64,000 nt of DNA. Source: Rubellimicrobium aerolatum. GTDB taxonomy: Bacteria > Pseudomonadota > Alphaproteobacteria > Rhodobacterales > Rhodobacteraceae. Location: assembly GCF_017872975.1 (NCBI RefSeq), contig NZ_JAGGJP010000017.1:1-64000 (forward strand), given 5' to 3'. A model generated the notes under the pieces. It searched no databases and had not been told where the DNA came from. It saw nothing but the letters and a program-made list of their open reading frames with translations. Shown piece after piece: positions 35,395 to 44,470 of this stretch. How positions within the stretch are numbered: position 1 is the first letter of the stretch; each line of letters opens with the position of its first letter. The translations under genes were made by a program, and so were the position numbers.

Positions 35395-35963
35395 GCGATT
35401 CCGGCCAGGAAGGCGCCCCCAGTCAGCGCGATGGCCGCGCCCAGGGCTCGCAGCAGCGGGCGGCCACGCCGCAGGGTCGCCTCGCCCACGGCGATGCCGG
35501 CGAGGTGGAGGAAGCCCGTCGCGATCACGAAGCCCGCGGCATAGGCCAGCGGGTTCGCAGCGGCGGGCAGCTCGGCCCCGTGGGCATGGCCGTGGAACAG
35601 CGCAAAGGCCGCGACCAGCGCGCCGGCCGCCGCCAGCGGCAGCCGCACCGCGAAGGCGACGAGGAGCCCTAGCGCCACGCCCGAGAGGGCTATGGCCGTC
35701 TCCACCCCCGGCAGGGGCACGCCGGCGATGCCCAGCACGCCACCGAACGCCATCACCAGCGGGAAGGCCACCGGCAGCGCCCAGAGCGCGGGACGGCCCA
35801 GGATCGAGCCCCAGAGCCCCACGGCCACCATCGCCACCACGTGGTCGAGGCCGAGGATCGGGTGCGACAGCCCGCTGATGAGCCCGCCGGCCGTCCCGGT
35901 GTGGGCCAACGCCGCGCCGGGCAGAAGAAGGAGCGCGAGGGTCAGGGCGGTCGTGCGCCGCAT
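35391..35963 (-). CDS. HupE/UreJ family protein
   Basis: A 190-residue membrane protein of the HupE/UreJ family, proposed nickel or cobalt transporters. After a signal peptide (TTALTLALLLLPGAALAH) it has the family motif SHPILGLDHVVAMVAVGLWG (about residues 29-48) with H-P and D-H-x-x-A-M metal ligands, and a His-rich HGHAHGAE loop in the middle. The ATG at 35963 fits the signal peptide. No urease, hydrogenase or cobalamin gene is nearby and I found no cobalamin riboswitch upstream, so the user of the metal is unknown. Confidence 0.87.
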   Translation of the reverse strand: MRRTTALTLALLLLPGAALAHTGTAGGLISGLSHPILGLDHVVAMVAVGLWGSILGRPALWALPVAFPLVMAFGGVLGIAGVPLPGVETAIALSGVALGLLVAFAVRLPLAAAGALVAAFALFHGHAHGAELPAAANPLAYAAGFVIATGFLHLAGIAVGEATLRRGRPLLRALGAAIALTGGAFLAGIA

Positions 35964-36227
35964 GGGAAAGCCTCCGGTTCGACTCTGGCGACTCTGGCGG
36001 CTGCGACAACCGCCCGCAAGGGGCGCGTGCCGCTTGATGCGCGGGGCGCGAGGCTGTATGTGACGCGACCATGACACGCGTGTTCGACATGGGCGACCGG
36101 GACAGGCTCCCCTGGCGGTTCTTCGGAGCCACCCACGGCATTCGCGCGCAGCTTTGACGCTGACGCCGCGCCGCTGGGCGCGACCCTGAACCCCTTCCCG
36201 TCACGACACCCTGCCAGGAGCGGACCC

Positions 36228-37667
36228 ATGTCCCCCAACCCCTCCAAGCCCCGCACCCTCTACGACAAGATCTGGGACGCCCACCTTGTCCACGAGCAGC
36301 CGGATGGCACCTGCCTGCTCTATATCGACCGCCACCTCGTCCACGAGGTGACCTCGCCCCAGGCCTTCGAGGGGCTGCGGATGACCGGCCGCAAGGTCCG
36401 CGCGCCCGAGAAGACCATCGCCGTGCCCGACCACAACGTGCCCACCACGGCGGGACGCGACCTGCACATCGACAACGAGGAATCCCGCATCCAGGTCGAT
36501 GCTCTGGACAGGAACGCCAAGGACTTCGGGATCAACTACTATCCCGTGTCCGACATCCGGCAGGGGATCGTCCACATCGTCGGGCCCGAGCAGGGCTGGA
36601 CGCTGCCCGGCATGACCGTCGTGTGCGGCGACTCGCACACCGCGACGCACGGGGCCTTCGGGGCGCTGGCGCACGGGATCGGCACCTCGGAGGTCGAGCA
36701 CGTGCTCGCCACGCAGACGCTGATCCAGAAGAAGTCCAAGAACATGAAGGTGGAGATCACCGGGTCGCTGCGGCCGGGCGTCACCGCCAAGGACATCACG
36801 CTGTCGGTCATCGGCGCGACCGGCACGGCGGGCGGCACCGGCTACGTCATCGAATATTGCGGGCAGGCGATCCGCGAGCTGTCCATGGAAGGCCGCATGA
36901 CGGTCTGCAACATGGCCATCGAGGGCGGCGCGCGGGCGGGCCTGATCGCGCCGGACGAGAAGACCTTCGAGTATGTCCGTGGCCGTCCCCACGCGCCCAA
37001 GGCCGCCCAGTGGGAGGCCGCGCTGAACTGGTGGAAGACGCTCTACACCGACGAGGGCGCGCAGTTCGACAAGGTCGTGACCATCCGGGGCGAGGACATC
37101 GCCCCCGTCGTGACCTGGGGCACCTCCCCCGAGGACGTGCTGCCGATCACCGGCGTCGTGCCCTCGCCCGAGGACTTCACTGGGGGCAAAGTCGAGGCCG
37201 CGCGGCGGTCGCTGGACTACATGGGCCTCCAGCCCGGCCAGCGCTTGCAGGACATCCAGATCGACACGGTCTTCATCGGCTCGTGCACCAACGGCCGGAT
37301 CGAGGACCTGCGCGCCGCCGCCGCGATCCTCAAGGGCAAGACGATCAAGCCCGGCCTGCGCGCCATGGTCGTCCCCGGCTCGGGCCTCGTGCGCGCCCAG
37401 GCCGAGGAGGAAGGGCTCGCGAGGATCTTCATCGACGCGGGCTTCGAATGGCGGCTGGCGGGCTGCTCCATGTGCCTTGCGATGAACCCCGACCAGCTCG
37501 CCCCCGGCGAGCGATGCGTGTCCACGTCGAACCGCAACTTCGAAGGCCGTCAGGGCCGGGGCGGGCGCACCCACCTCGCGAGCCCCGCGATGGCGGCGGC
37601 GGCGGCGCTGACCGGTCGGCTGACCGACGTGCGCGAGATCATGGCCCAAGAGCCCGAGCTGGCCTGA
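36228..37667 (+). CDS. leuC: 3-isopropylmalate dehydratase large subunit
   Basis: Aconitase-family [4Fe-4S] enzyme of leucine synthesis, isomerising 2- to 3-isopropylmalate with LeuD. The opening [19 protein letters not shown] and [16 protein letters not shown] are typical; the cluster ligands are Cys in [13 protein letters not shown] (about residue 350) and the pair in [10 protein letters not shown] (about residues 410 and 413). [20 protein letters not shown] is the substrate/cluster loop. The 479-residue length is standard. An AGGAG site precedes the ATG; leuD follows after 12 bases. Confidence 0.97.
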   Translation: MSPNPSKPRTLYDKIWDAHLVHEQPDGTCLLYIDRHLVHEVTSPQAFEGLRMTGRKVRAPEKTIAVPDHNVPTTAGRDLHIDNEESRIQVDALDRNAKDFGINYYPVSDIRQGIVHIVGPEQGWTLPGMTVVCGDSHTATHGAFGALAHGIGTSEVEHVLATQTLIQKKSKNMKVEITGSLRPGVTAKDITLSVIGATGTAGGTGYVIEYCGQAIRELSMEGRMTVCNMAIEGGARAGLIAPDEKTFEYVRGRPHAPKAAQWEAALNWWKTLYTDEGAQFDKVVTIRGEDIAPVVTWGTSPEDVLPITGVVPSPEDFTGGKVEAARRSLDYMGLQPGQRLQDIQIDTVFIGSCTNGRIEDLRAAAAILKGKTIKPGLRAMVVPGSGLVRAQAEEEGLARIFIDAGFEWRLAGCSMCLAMNPDQLAPGERCVSTSNRNFEGRQGRGGRTHLASPAMAAAAALTGRLTDVREIMAQEPELA

Positions 37668-37679
37668 GGAGAGGCGACG

Positions 37680-38285
37680 ATGGACAAGTTCACCCACCTG
37701 AGCGGCATCGCCGCGCCCATGCCGCTCGTCAACATCGACACGGACATGATCATCCCCAAGCAGTTCCTGAAGACCATCAAGCGGTCGGGGCTGGGGAAGA
37801 ACCTGTTCGACGAGATGCGCTTCAACCAGGACGGCACCGAGGTCGCGGACTTCGTGCTGAACCGCCCGGCCTATCGCGCCGCCACGATCCTTGTCGCGGG
37901 CGACAACTTCGGCTGCGGCTCGTCGCGCGAGCACGCGCCTTGGGCGCTGGCCGACTTCGGCATCCGCTGCGTGATCTCCACGAGCTTCGCGGACATCTTC
38001 TTCAACAACTGCTTCAAGAACGGCATCCTGCCGATCGTGCTGCCCGAGGCCGACCGCGACCTCTGCATGAGGGACGCCGAGAAGGGCGCGAACGCCCGCA
38101 TCGAGGTGGATCTGGAAGCGCAGACGATCACCCTGTCCGACGGGCAGGCGATCCGCTTCGAGATCGACCCGTTCCGCAAGCATTGCCTGCTGAACGGGCT
38201 CGACGACATCGGCCTGACGATGGAAAAGGCAGGATCCATCGCCGCCTTCGAGACGCAGGCCTTGCAGTCGCGCCCCTGGGTCTGA
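37680..38285 (+). CDS. leuD: 3-isopropylmalate dehydratase small subunit
   Basis: The 201-residue swivelling subunit that pairs with LeuC. The signature is [23 protein letters not shown] (about residues 68-90, quoted in family form) with [16 protein letters not shown] near the N-terminus. It is directly downstream of leuC and probably cotranscribed. A GC hairpin, GCGGCCCG/CGGGCCGC at 38293-38315, follows the stop codon; without a T-run it is only a possible terminator. Confidence 0.97.
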   Translation: MDKFTHLSGIAAPMPLVNIDTDMIIPKQFLKTIKRSGLGKNLFDEMRFNQDGTEVADFVLNRPAYRAATILVAGDNFGCGSSREHAPWALADFGIRCVISTSFADIFFNNCFKNGILPIVLPEADRDLCMRDAEKGANARIEVDLEAQTITLSDGQAIRFEIDPFRKHCLLNGLDDIGLTMEKAGSIAAFETQALQSRPWV

Positions 38286-38292
38286 CCGGCCG

Positions 38293-38315
38293 GCGGCCCG
38301 GCGTCGTCGGGCCGC
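38293..38315 (+). terminator. GC hairpin after leuD
   Basis: Perfect 8-base stem GCGGCCCG/CGGGCCGC around a 7-base loop, 8 bases past the leuD stop. There is no T-run after it, so it may be a weak or factor-dependent terminator or only an mRNA-stabilising stem. Confidence 0.4.
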
Positions 38316-38380
38316 GCATCCCGGCGCCGTGGCAAAGTGGCCACGTCACGTCCCGGCTCGCATCGAGTGGCAACCTCCAG

Positions 38381-38409
38381 TTGATTTTCCGAATCGGGCT
38401 GCCGTAAAG
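38381..38409 (+). promoter_or_regulatory. Possible promoter of the membrane protein gene
   Basis: TTGATT and GTAAAG separated by 17 bases, in the least GC-rich part of the leuD to 38510 gap and about 100 bases before the next start codon. The -10 is poor. Confidence 0.3.
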
Positions 38410-38509
38410 CTCGGAGCAGGCGAATCGACACGGGTCCGATGTCGCGCGCCGCGCTCCCAGGCATCGGGGCCGCGGGCGCGCGGCCGCGACCCCTCAGGAT
38501 GGACGGGCG

Positions 38510-39346
38510 ATGATCTCACGCGTTGCCGGGTCGCGAGTTCCCTTCGCGGCGCTTCGTGCGATGGTCATGGCGGCGCTGGCCCTCCTGCCGCACCTCCTTC
38601 TTGGCGACGGTAGCCCCGGGGGGCGTCAGCTCGCCGGCCTGTCGGCCTTGATCCTGGCGCTGTTCGTGTTCAGCGAATACGCCAGCCGGTCTCCGATCCT
38701 CGTCGAGTTCCGGGATGCCCGTCCCTACAACCGAATCCGCGTCGTCGCCGTCCTGTCCGCCCTGATCCTGGTCTGCCTGGCCATCCGGCACGACCTGTGG
38801 CCCGAGTCCTCGCCCGGTCTGACCTTGCAACTCGGGGCGGCCTGGGGCGACCTGCCCGGGTCGCCGGTGCGGCTCCTGGCCCGGACCATGCCCGAGCCGG
38901 CCGATCCGGTCCTGGCGCGGACCGTCCTCGACGCGGCGGCGATGGCCTATGGCGTGTCGTTGCTGATGGTCGTGGCTTTCGCCCTCGCGATCCGCCTCGG
39001 ACAGTGGCCGGGGCGCTCGGCCTTCAACGTCTGGATCAACCTGCCGCAGTTCGATCCCACCGCCGGTGGCGACCTCGTGGGACGGCTGCGGCGCGACGCG
39101 CAGGTTAACCTGATCTTAGGACTTCTGCTGCCATGGTTGGCGCCATTGGCCGCCGACCTGCTGGCGGCGCCCTTCGAGGGTGCGGCCCTGCGGGAGCCGG
39201 TGGCGCTGGTCTGGACGGTGATGGCATGGGCCTTCATTCCGGCGAGCCTCGCGATGCGGGGGCTCGCGCTTCATCGACTGGCAGCGCTGATCGCCGCCCA
39301 CCGCGCCCGGCTGCGTCAGGCCGGCGTGCTGCCGCAGGCCATCTAG
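38510..39346 (+). CDS. Conserved hypothetical multi-helix membrane protein
   Basis: A 278-residue protein with about six membrane helices (for example AALALLPHLLL, LVCLAIRH, LLMVVAFALAIRLGQWPG and LILGLLLPWLAPLAADLL). The middle has NVWINLPQFDPTAGGDLVGR, probably a cytoplasmic loop. No family recognised. It follows leuC-leuD and is followed at once by the endonuclease/exonuclease/phosphatase-fold gene, so it may belong with the latter. Confidence 0.72.
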   Translation: MISRVAGSRVPFAALRAMVMAALALLPHLLLGDGSPGGRQLAGLSALILALFVFSEYASRSPILVEFRDARPYNRIRVVAVLSALILVCLAIRHDLWPESSPGLTLQLGAAWGDLPGSPVRLLARTMPEPADPVLARTVLDAAAMAYGVSLLMVVAFALAIRLGQWPGRSAFNVWINLPQFDPTAGGDLVGRLRRDAQVNLILGLLLPWLAPLAADLLAAPFEGAALREPVALVWTVMAWAFIPASLAMRGLALHRLAALIAAHRARLRQAGVLPQAI

Positions 39347-40416
39347 GACTCCTCGTCCTCCTTCTCGCGGCGGTCCTGGCCCCGCCCCTGCGGGCCGAGC
39401 CGCTGCGCGTCGCGACATGGGCCGCCGACCTGAGCCGGGACGGCCCCGGCCTCCTCCTGCGCGACATCCTCAAGGGCGAGGACCCGGGCGTCGCGGGGGT
39501 CGTGGCGGTCCTGTCCGCCGCGCGGCCGGACGTGCTGCTCCTCACCGACATGGACTGGGACGGCGACGGGGCCGCCCTGGGCGCCTTGGCCGAGAGGCTG
39601 GCCGCGCAGGGACTCGACTATCCCTACCGTCTGGCCCTGCCGGGGAACGCCGGGCTCGATTCGGGCCTGGACCTCGACGGCGATGGCCGCCTCGGCGGGC
39701 CCGGCGACGCGCAGGGCTGGGGGCGCTTCGCCGGGGAGGGCGGGCTCGCGCTGCTGTCGCGCTGGCCGCTGGGCGAGGCGCGGGACCTGTCCTCCCTGCT
39801 CTGGCGCGACCTGCCGGGCGCGCGCCTGCCCGAGCGGGACGGCCAACCCTTCCCGTCCGAGGCCGCGCGGGCCGCGCAGCGCCTGTCCGCCACCGGCCAT
39901 TGGGTCGTTCCGGTCGAAACGCCGGCCGGGCCCGCCACCCTGCTGGCCTGGTCGGCGGCCCCGCCCATCGGCGATGGCCCGGAGCGCCGCAACGCCCTGC
40001 GAAACGCCGACGAGCTGGCGCTCTGGTCGAGGCTCCTCGACGGCGATCTGGGGCCGGTGCCGGCGGGCATCGTGATCCTCGGCAACGCCAACCTCGACCC
40101 GGCGGACGGGGCGGGCCTGCGGGCCGAGATGACGGCGCTCCTGGCCGACCCGCGTCTCCGGGACCCCCGTCCTGCCAGCGACGGCGCGCGGGACGCCGCC
40201 GATCCGGGCCACTCGGGTGACCCGAGGCTCGACACCGTGGACTGGCCCGAGGAGGAGGGCGGGCCGGGGAACCTGCGGGTGTCCTATGTCCTGCCCGCGG
40301 CGGAGTGGCGGACGCTCGGTTCGGGCGTGGTTTGGCCTCGCCCTGGCGGGCCGCTGGCCGCCGAGGCGGAGGCGGCGGGCCCTCATCGGCTGGTCTGGGT
40401 GGACATCGACCGCTGA
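39226..40416 (+). CDS. Endonuclease/exonuclease/phosphatase-family protein, start uncertain
   Basis: The conserved part begins around 39340 with a hydrophobic segment (LGLLVLLLAAVLAPPLRAE), probably a signal peptide, then LRVATWAADLSRDGPGLLLRDI. VLSAARPDVLLLTDMDWDGD and GLALLSRWPL are typical of the EEP fold (metal-dependent phosphodiesterases); ILGNANLDPADG near the C-terminus is the N-x-D motif (normally G-D-F-N-x-D). No ATG, GTG or TTG lies in frame close to the signal peptide; the nearest ATG is 39226, inside the upstream gene, and the extra residues look non-native. A rare start codon or a sequence error is possible. Probably exported; substrate unknown. Confidence 0.7.
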   Translation: MGLHSGEPRDAGARASSTGSADRRPPRPAASGRRAAAGHLGLLVLLLAAVLAPPLRAEPLRVATWAADLSRDGPGLLLRDILKGEDPGVAGVVAVLSAARPDVLLLTDMDWDGDGAALGALAERLAAQGLDYPYRLALPGNAGLDSGLDLDGDGRLGGPGDAQGWGRFAGEGGLALLSRWPLGEARDLSSLLWRDLPGARLPERDGQPFPSEAARAAQRLSATGHWVVPVETPAGPATLLAWSAAPPIGDGPERRNALRNADELALWSRLLDGDLGPVPAGIVILGNANLDPADGAGLRAEMTALLADPRLRDPRPASDGARDAADPGHSGDPRLDTVDWPEEEGGPGNLRVSYVLPAAEWRTLGSGVVWPRPGGPLAAEAEAAGPHRLVWVDIDR

Positions 40417-40508
40417 GCCGGCCCGGCCCTCGGGGAACTCGCTCGGCCAAACTCCACCCATGCCGACGGCGTTGACAGGCGCGTGATCGCTCAGGTTGCG
40501 CGGGTATC

Positions 40509-40538
40509 TTGGCGCTCCTCCCGTGGCGGTGCTATTCT
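40509..40538 (+). promoter_or_regulatory. Possible promoter of the RTX metalloprotease gene
   Basis: TTGGCG and TATTCT separated by 18 bases, 66 bases before the start codon, in the 187-base gap after the preceding gene. The -10 is good for this GC-rich genome. Confidence 0.4.
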
Positions 40539-40603
40539 GGATCCCGGATGGACGGGCGGCGAGGCCGGCCCGGCCCGGACCCCCCCAAGCCAGGAGGAAT
40601 CCC

Positions 40604-42070
40604 ATGGGCGGCACCGCTGATCCCGTCATCGCGTCCCCCAGCGGGAACGCCTGGATCGACGGCATCCTCTACGACCAGGCCTGGTCGTCGGGCGCCGGGA
40701 CGACCACGCAGATCAGCGTCTACATCGCCGGACGGGGCGGTGCCGAGAGCGTCGGCCCCGACGCCGCCGAGGTGACTGCCGGCCCGCCCGGCAGCCGCGA
40801 GGTCGCCGCGATGCGGACCGCCATGGCCGCCATCGAGGAGGTCTGCAACCTGCGCTTTCGCGAGGTGGGCCGGGCCGGCGATGCCGACGTGGTCTGGGCC
40901 AGCGTCGGGCAGGCGGATGCGGGCGGGGCCGGGGTGCTGGGCTACGCCTACCTGCCGGGCACCGCCTGGAGCCCGGCGTCCGGCGACAGCCAGAGCCTCA
41001 TCGCGCTCAACCACGACGCCTACGCGGCGGGCGGCGGCGCGCTGGCCCCGGGAGGCTACGACTTCTGCACCGTCATGCACGAGCTGGGCCATGCCCTGGG
41101 CCTGTCCCACACGCACGACGACGGCCCCGGAGGCGACGGCACGCCGGCCCTCCCGGGCGTCGATGGCCCCTGGGACTTGGGCGATGGGCTGATGAACCAG
41201 GGCGTCTTCACGATGATGGGCTACAACGACGGCTGGCCGGCCGGGCCCGAGGGGGAGCCGTCCGGCATCACCTCCGGCTACCAGTCCGGGCCCATGGCGC
41301 TCGACATCGCCGCCCTGCAATTCCTCTACGGCGTCAACGCCGCGATCCGGACGGGGAGCGACCTCTACAGGCTTCCGGCGGCGGATGTCGCGGGCACCGG
41401 CTACGCCTGCCTCTGGGACGGGGGCGGCGCCGACCGCCTTGTCGGCGCCGCGAGCCGGGCCAACACCATCGACCTGCGCGCGGCGAGCCCGGATCAGGCG
41501 CCCGGCGGCTTCGTCTCCCATGCCAAGGGCGTGCACGGCGGCGTCACCATCGCCGCTGGCGTGGTGATCGAGAACGCCTCGGGCGGCGGTCAGGGCGACC
41601 ACCTGTCCGGCAACCAGGCCGCCAACAACCTCCGCGGCCTGGGGGGCGACGACACGCTCCTGGGCCGGGAGGGGCGGGACTACCTCGAAGGCGGGGACGG
41701 GGCCGACCGTCTCCTCGGCGAGGGCGGGGACGACCGGCTCCTCGGAGGCGGCGGAGCGGATCGGCTGTCGGGCGGGGCGGGCCGCGATCTCTTCGTGTTC
41801 CTCGCCGCCTCGGACAGCCGCGACCGCGCGACCTGCGACCATGTGGAGAACTTCGCGGCCGGTGTGGACCGCCTTGACCTGTCGGCCCTCGGTGGCGGGG
41901 ACCTGCGACTCGACACGGGGGGCGGCCTCGCCCAGGGCGAGCTGCGCCAGACCGTCTCGGGCTCCAGCCTGGTCCTGCGGGCCAGCCTCGACGACCAGCC
42001 AGGGCTCGACTTCCACCTGGTCCTCGACGGCGTGGCCGCGCCTCTCGCCGCCTCCGACTTCCTGCTCTGA
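40604..42070 (+). CDS. Serralysin-like (M10) metalloprotease with RTX repeats
   Basis: A 488-residue secreted protease. The zinc motif [11 protein letters not shown] (about residues 161-171) fits H-E-x-x-H-x-x-G-x-x-H and FTMMGY supplies the Met-turn. The C-terminal part has calcium-binding RTX nonapeptides ([20 protein letters not shown], then [10 protein letters not shown] and [10 protein letters not shown]), followed by a hydrophobic C-terminus ASDFLL. No N-terminal signal peptide: export through a type I system reading the C-terminus is expected, but no such system is in the window. The ATG at 40604 has a strong AGGAGG site. It interrupts the leucine gene series. Confidence 0.92.
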   Translation: MGGTADPVIASPSGNAWIDGILYDQAWSSGAGTTTQISVYIAGRGGAESVGPDAAEVTAGPPGSREVAAMRTAMAAIEEVCNLRFREVGRAGDADVVWASVGQADAGGAGVLGYAYLPGTAWSPASGDSQSLIALNHDAYAAGGGALAPGGYDFCTVMHELGHALGLSHTHDDGPGGDGTPALPGVDGPWDLGDGLMNQGVFTMMGYNDGWPAGPEGEPSGITSGYQSGPMALDIAALQFLYGVNAAIRTGSDLYRLPAADVAGTGYACLWDGGGADRLVGAASRANTIDLRAASPDQAPGGFVSHAKGVHGGVTIAAGVVIENASGGGQGDHLSGNQAANNLRGLGGDDTLLGREGRDYLEGGDGADRLLGEGGDDRLLGGGGADRLSGGAGRDLFVFLAASDSRDRATCDHVENFAAGVDRLDLSALGGGDLRLDTGGGLAQGELRQTVSGSSLVLRASLDDQPGLDFHLVLDGVAAPLAASDFLL

Positions 42071-42140
42071 TCCGCCCCGCTTGACCCCGGGTCCCCCCGG
42101 GGCTACGCCCCGCCGCGACCATCCCAGCGGAGCGCGCATC

Positions 42141-43250
42141 ATGGCCCACGACCTTCTCCTCCTCGCCGGCGACGGCATCGGCCCCGAAGTCATGGCGGAG
42201 GTGAAGAAGGTCGTTGGCTGGTTCAACGCGAACGGCATGGCCTTCGCCGTCGAGGAGGATCTCGTCGGCGGCTGCGCCTACGACGCCCATGGGCAGGCGG
42301 TGTCGGACGCGACCATGGACAAGGCGTTGAAGGCCGACGCCGTGCTGTTGGGCGCGGTGGGCGGCCCGAAGTGGGACAAGGTGCCTTACGAGGTGCGCCC
42401 CGAGGCCGGGCTCCTGCGCCTGCGGAAAGATCTGGAGCTCTTCGCCAACCTCCGCCCCGCCAAGTGCTTCGACGCGCTGGCCGACTTCTCCTCGCTCAAG
42501 CGCGAGCTGGTGGAGGGGCTCGACATCCTTATCGTGCGCGAGCTGACGGGCGGCGTCTACTTCGGCGAGCCCAAGGAGATTCGCGACCTCGGCAACGGCC
42601 AGAAGCGCGCTATCGACACCCAGGTCTACGACACCTACGAGATCGAGCGCATCGCGGCGGTCGCCTTCGACCTCGCCCGCGTCCGCGACAAGCGCGTCTG
42701 CTCCATGGAGAAGCGGAACGTGATGCGGTCGGGCGTGCTCTGGAACGAGGTCGTCACCCAGGTCCACAAGGATCGTTACAGCGATGTTCAGCTCTCCCAT
42801 ATGCTCGCCGACGCGGGCGGGATGCAGCTCGTCCGCGCGCCCAAGCAGTTCGACGTGATCGTGACGGACAACCTCTTCGGCGACATGCTGTCGGACGTGG
42901 CGGCGATGCTGACCGGCTCGCTCGGGATGCTGCCCTCGGCCTCGCTGGGCGCACCGGACGCGGTGACCGGCCGTCGTCGTGCCCTCTACGAGCCCGTGCA
43001 CGGCTCGGCTCCCGACATCGCCGGGCAGGGCAAGGCCAACCCGATCGCCTGCATCCTGAGCTTCGCCATGGCGCTGCGCTACTCCTTCGACGCCGGCGAG
43101 GCGGCGGACCGGCTGGAGCGGGCGGTCGAGACGGTGCTCGCCGACGGGGTCCGCACCGGCGACCTGCTCGGCCCGGCCGGTGGGGCTGCGGTGAGCACAT
43201 CGGCCATGGGCGATGCGATTGTTGCAGCCCTTGATGGGAACGCGCGCTGA
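42141..43250 (+). CDS. leuB: 3-isopropylmalate dehydrogenase
   Basis: A 369-residue NAD-dependent beta-decarboxylating dehydrogenase, the third step of leucine synthesis. [20 protein letters not shown] opens the Rossmann-like domain; [34 protein letters not shown], and the metal-binding [20 protein letters not shown] and [19 protein letters not shown] are diagnostic. Its distance from leuCD (about 4 kb, with three unrelated genes between) means separate expression is likely. A short CCCCGGG/CCCGGGG stem lies in the 70-base gap upstream. Confidence 0.96.
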   Translation: MAHDLLLLAGDGIGPEVMAEVKKVVGWFNANGMAFAVEEDLVGGCAYDAHGQAVSDATMDKALKADAVLLGAVGGPKWDKVPYEVRPEAGLLRLRKDLELFANLRPAKCFDALADFSSLKRELVEGLDILIVRELTGGVYFGEPKEIRDLGNGQKRAIDTQVYDTYEIERIAAVAFDLARVRDKRVCSMEKRNVMRSGVLWNEVVTQVHKDRYSDVQLSHMLADAGGMQLVRAPKQFDVIVTDNLFGDMLSDVAAMLTGSLGMLPSASLGAPDAVTGRRRALYEPVHGSAPDIAGQGKANPIACILSFAMALRYSFDAGEAADRLERAVETVLADGVRTGDLLGPAGGAAVSTSAMGDAIVAALDGNAR

Positions 43251-43334
43251 TCCGCCCAGGACCGGGTTGACCCGTCCCGATTCGCGGCCCTAAAGCGGGG
43301 GTCGGGCGCGACAGGCCGCGCCCGAGAGGGCCCC

Positions 43335-44318
43335 ATGTCACAGAACGCGAAGGGAGCGATGCTGGCGCTCCTGGCCTTCGGCATCTACGCGACCAGTGAT
43401 GCCGTGGTGAAACTGCTGGGGGAGGACTACTCGCCATTCCAGCTCGTCTTCTTCTCGACGCTGTTCTCCTTCCCCCTCGCCATGGGAATGATCCTGCACG
43501 ACCCCAACCCGGGGACGCTCCGCCCGGTCCATCCCGGCTGGGTGGCGCTCCGCTCGGCGGCGACGGTGCTCTCGGGGCTTTCGGCCTTCTACGCTTTCTC
43601 GGTGCTGCCCCTGGCGCAGGTTTACGCGCTCTGCTTCGCACAGCCGCTGCTCATCACGCTGCTCGCCATCCCGGTCCTGGGCGAGAGGGTGCGGCTGCGC
43701 CGCGCCTTGGCGGTGCTGGCGGGGCTCGCGGGCGTCATGGTGGTCCTGCGCCCCGGCTCGGCCGAGCTGAGCCTCGGCCACCTCGCCGCGCTCTCGGCTG
43801 CGGTCTTCGGCGCGGTGGCCTCGGTGATCGTCCGCAAGGTCGGCGCGCGGGAACGGCCGGTCGTCCTGCTCCTCTACCCGATGTTCGCCAACCTCGCGGT
43901 GACGCTCCTGTTCATTCCGTCGGTCTACCGCCCGATGGAGGCCGAGCACCTGGGCCTGATCGCCTTCCAGGCCTTCCTGGCCTGGCTCGCCGGGGTGGTC
44001 ATCATCGCCGCCTACAAGGTGGGCATGGCAGTGGTGGTGGCGCCCATGCAGTATGTCCAGATCCTATTCGCGGCCTTCTTCGGCTATGCCTTCTTCGAGG
44101 AGAGCATCGACAAGATGACGGCCGTGGGCGCGGCCATCATCATCGCCTCGGGGCTCTACATCGTCCTGCGCGAGGACAGCCCCGGCATCTCGCGCAGTCG
44201 GCCCGTGCTCAGCAGCCGCCTCCGCCCGGACACCGGCATCGGCCCGCGCCCGTTCGGGCTCCAGCGCCTGCTGCCTCGTCGCGCCCGTCCCGCCCCCAAC
44301 GCCACCCCCTGCGAGTGA
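43335..44318 (+). CDS. DMT superfamily (EamA) transporter
   Basis: A 327-residue inner-membrane protein with about ten helices in two EamA repeats; it opens AKGAMLALLAFGIYATSDAV and has LAQVYALCFAQPLLITLLAI and the pair AVVVAPMQYVQILFAAFFGY, EESIDKMTAVGAAIIIASGL. Such proteins mostly export metabolites such as amino acids. The tail after residue 280 is basic and hydrophilic. Substrate unknown. It is separated from leuB by 84 bases. Confidence 0.9.
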   Translation: MSQNAKGAMLALLAFGIYATSDAVVKLLGEDYSPFQLVFFSTLFSFPLAMGMILHDPNPGTLRPVHPGWVALRSAATVLSGLSAFYAFSVLPLAQVYALCFAQPLLITLLAIPVLGERVRLRRALAVLAGLAGVMVVLRPGSAELSLGHLAALSAAVFGAVASVIVRKVGARERPVVLLLYPMFANLAVTLLFIPSVYRPMEAEHLGLIAFQAFLAWLAGVVIIAAYKVGMAVVVAPMQYVQILFAAFFGYAFFEESIDKMTAVGAAIIIASGLYIVLREDSPGISRSRPVLSSRLRPDTGIGPRPFGLQRLLPRRARPAPNATPCE

Positions 44319-44379
44319 GCGGCGAAACGGGCGAAGGGCTCTTGCAAAGCGCCGCCGCGCGGGATACCTCGCGCGTCGT

Positions 44380-44456
44380 CGGAGTGTAGCGCAGCCTGGT
44401 AGCGCACCTGCTTCGGGAGCAGGGGGTCGGAGGTTCGAATCCTCTCACTCCGACCA
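44380..44456 (+). tRNA. tRNA-Pro (anticodon CGG)
   Basis: A full cloverleaf with encoded CCA: acceptor CGGAGTG pairs with CACTCCG, D-arm GCGC/GCGC around AGCCTGGTA, anticodon stem CCTGC/GCAGG with loop TTCGGGA (anticodon CGG), and T-arm GGAGG-TTCGAAT-CCTCT. The 3' ACCA is followed by TTTT. It is the only tRNA I find in the window. Confidence 0.96.
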
Positions 44457-44470
44457 TTTTCCCCAGAAGA

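Noticed and set aside
34688-36227. dif-like recombination site near the skew switch
   Set aside because: I looked for an ATAATG/TTATGT-type 28-base site by eye and found none; a systematic search over a wider region is required.
35964-36227. Cobalamin or nickel riboswitch upstream of the HupE-like gene
   Set aside because: No conserved B12-box or NiCo core is visible in the gap.
40604-42070. A complete protease secretion locus
   Set aside because: No ABC exporter, membrane-fusion protein or inhibitor gene flanks the RTX protease; only the protease is present.
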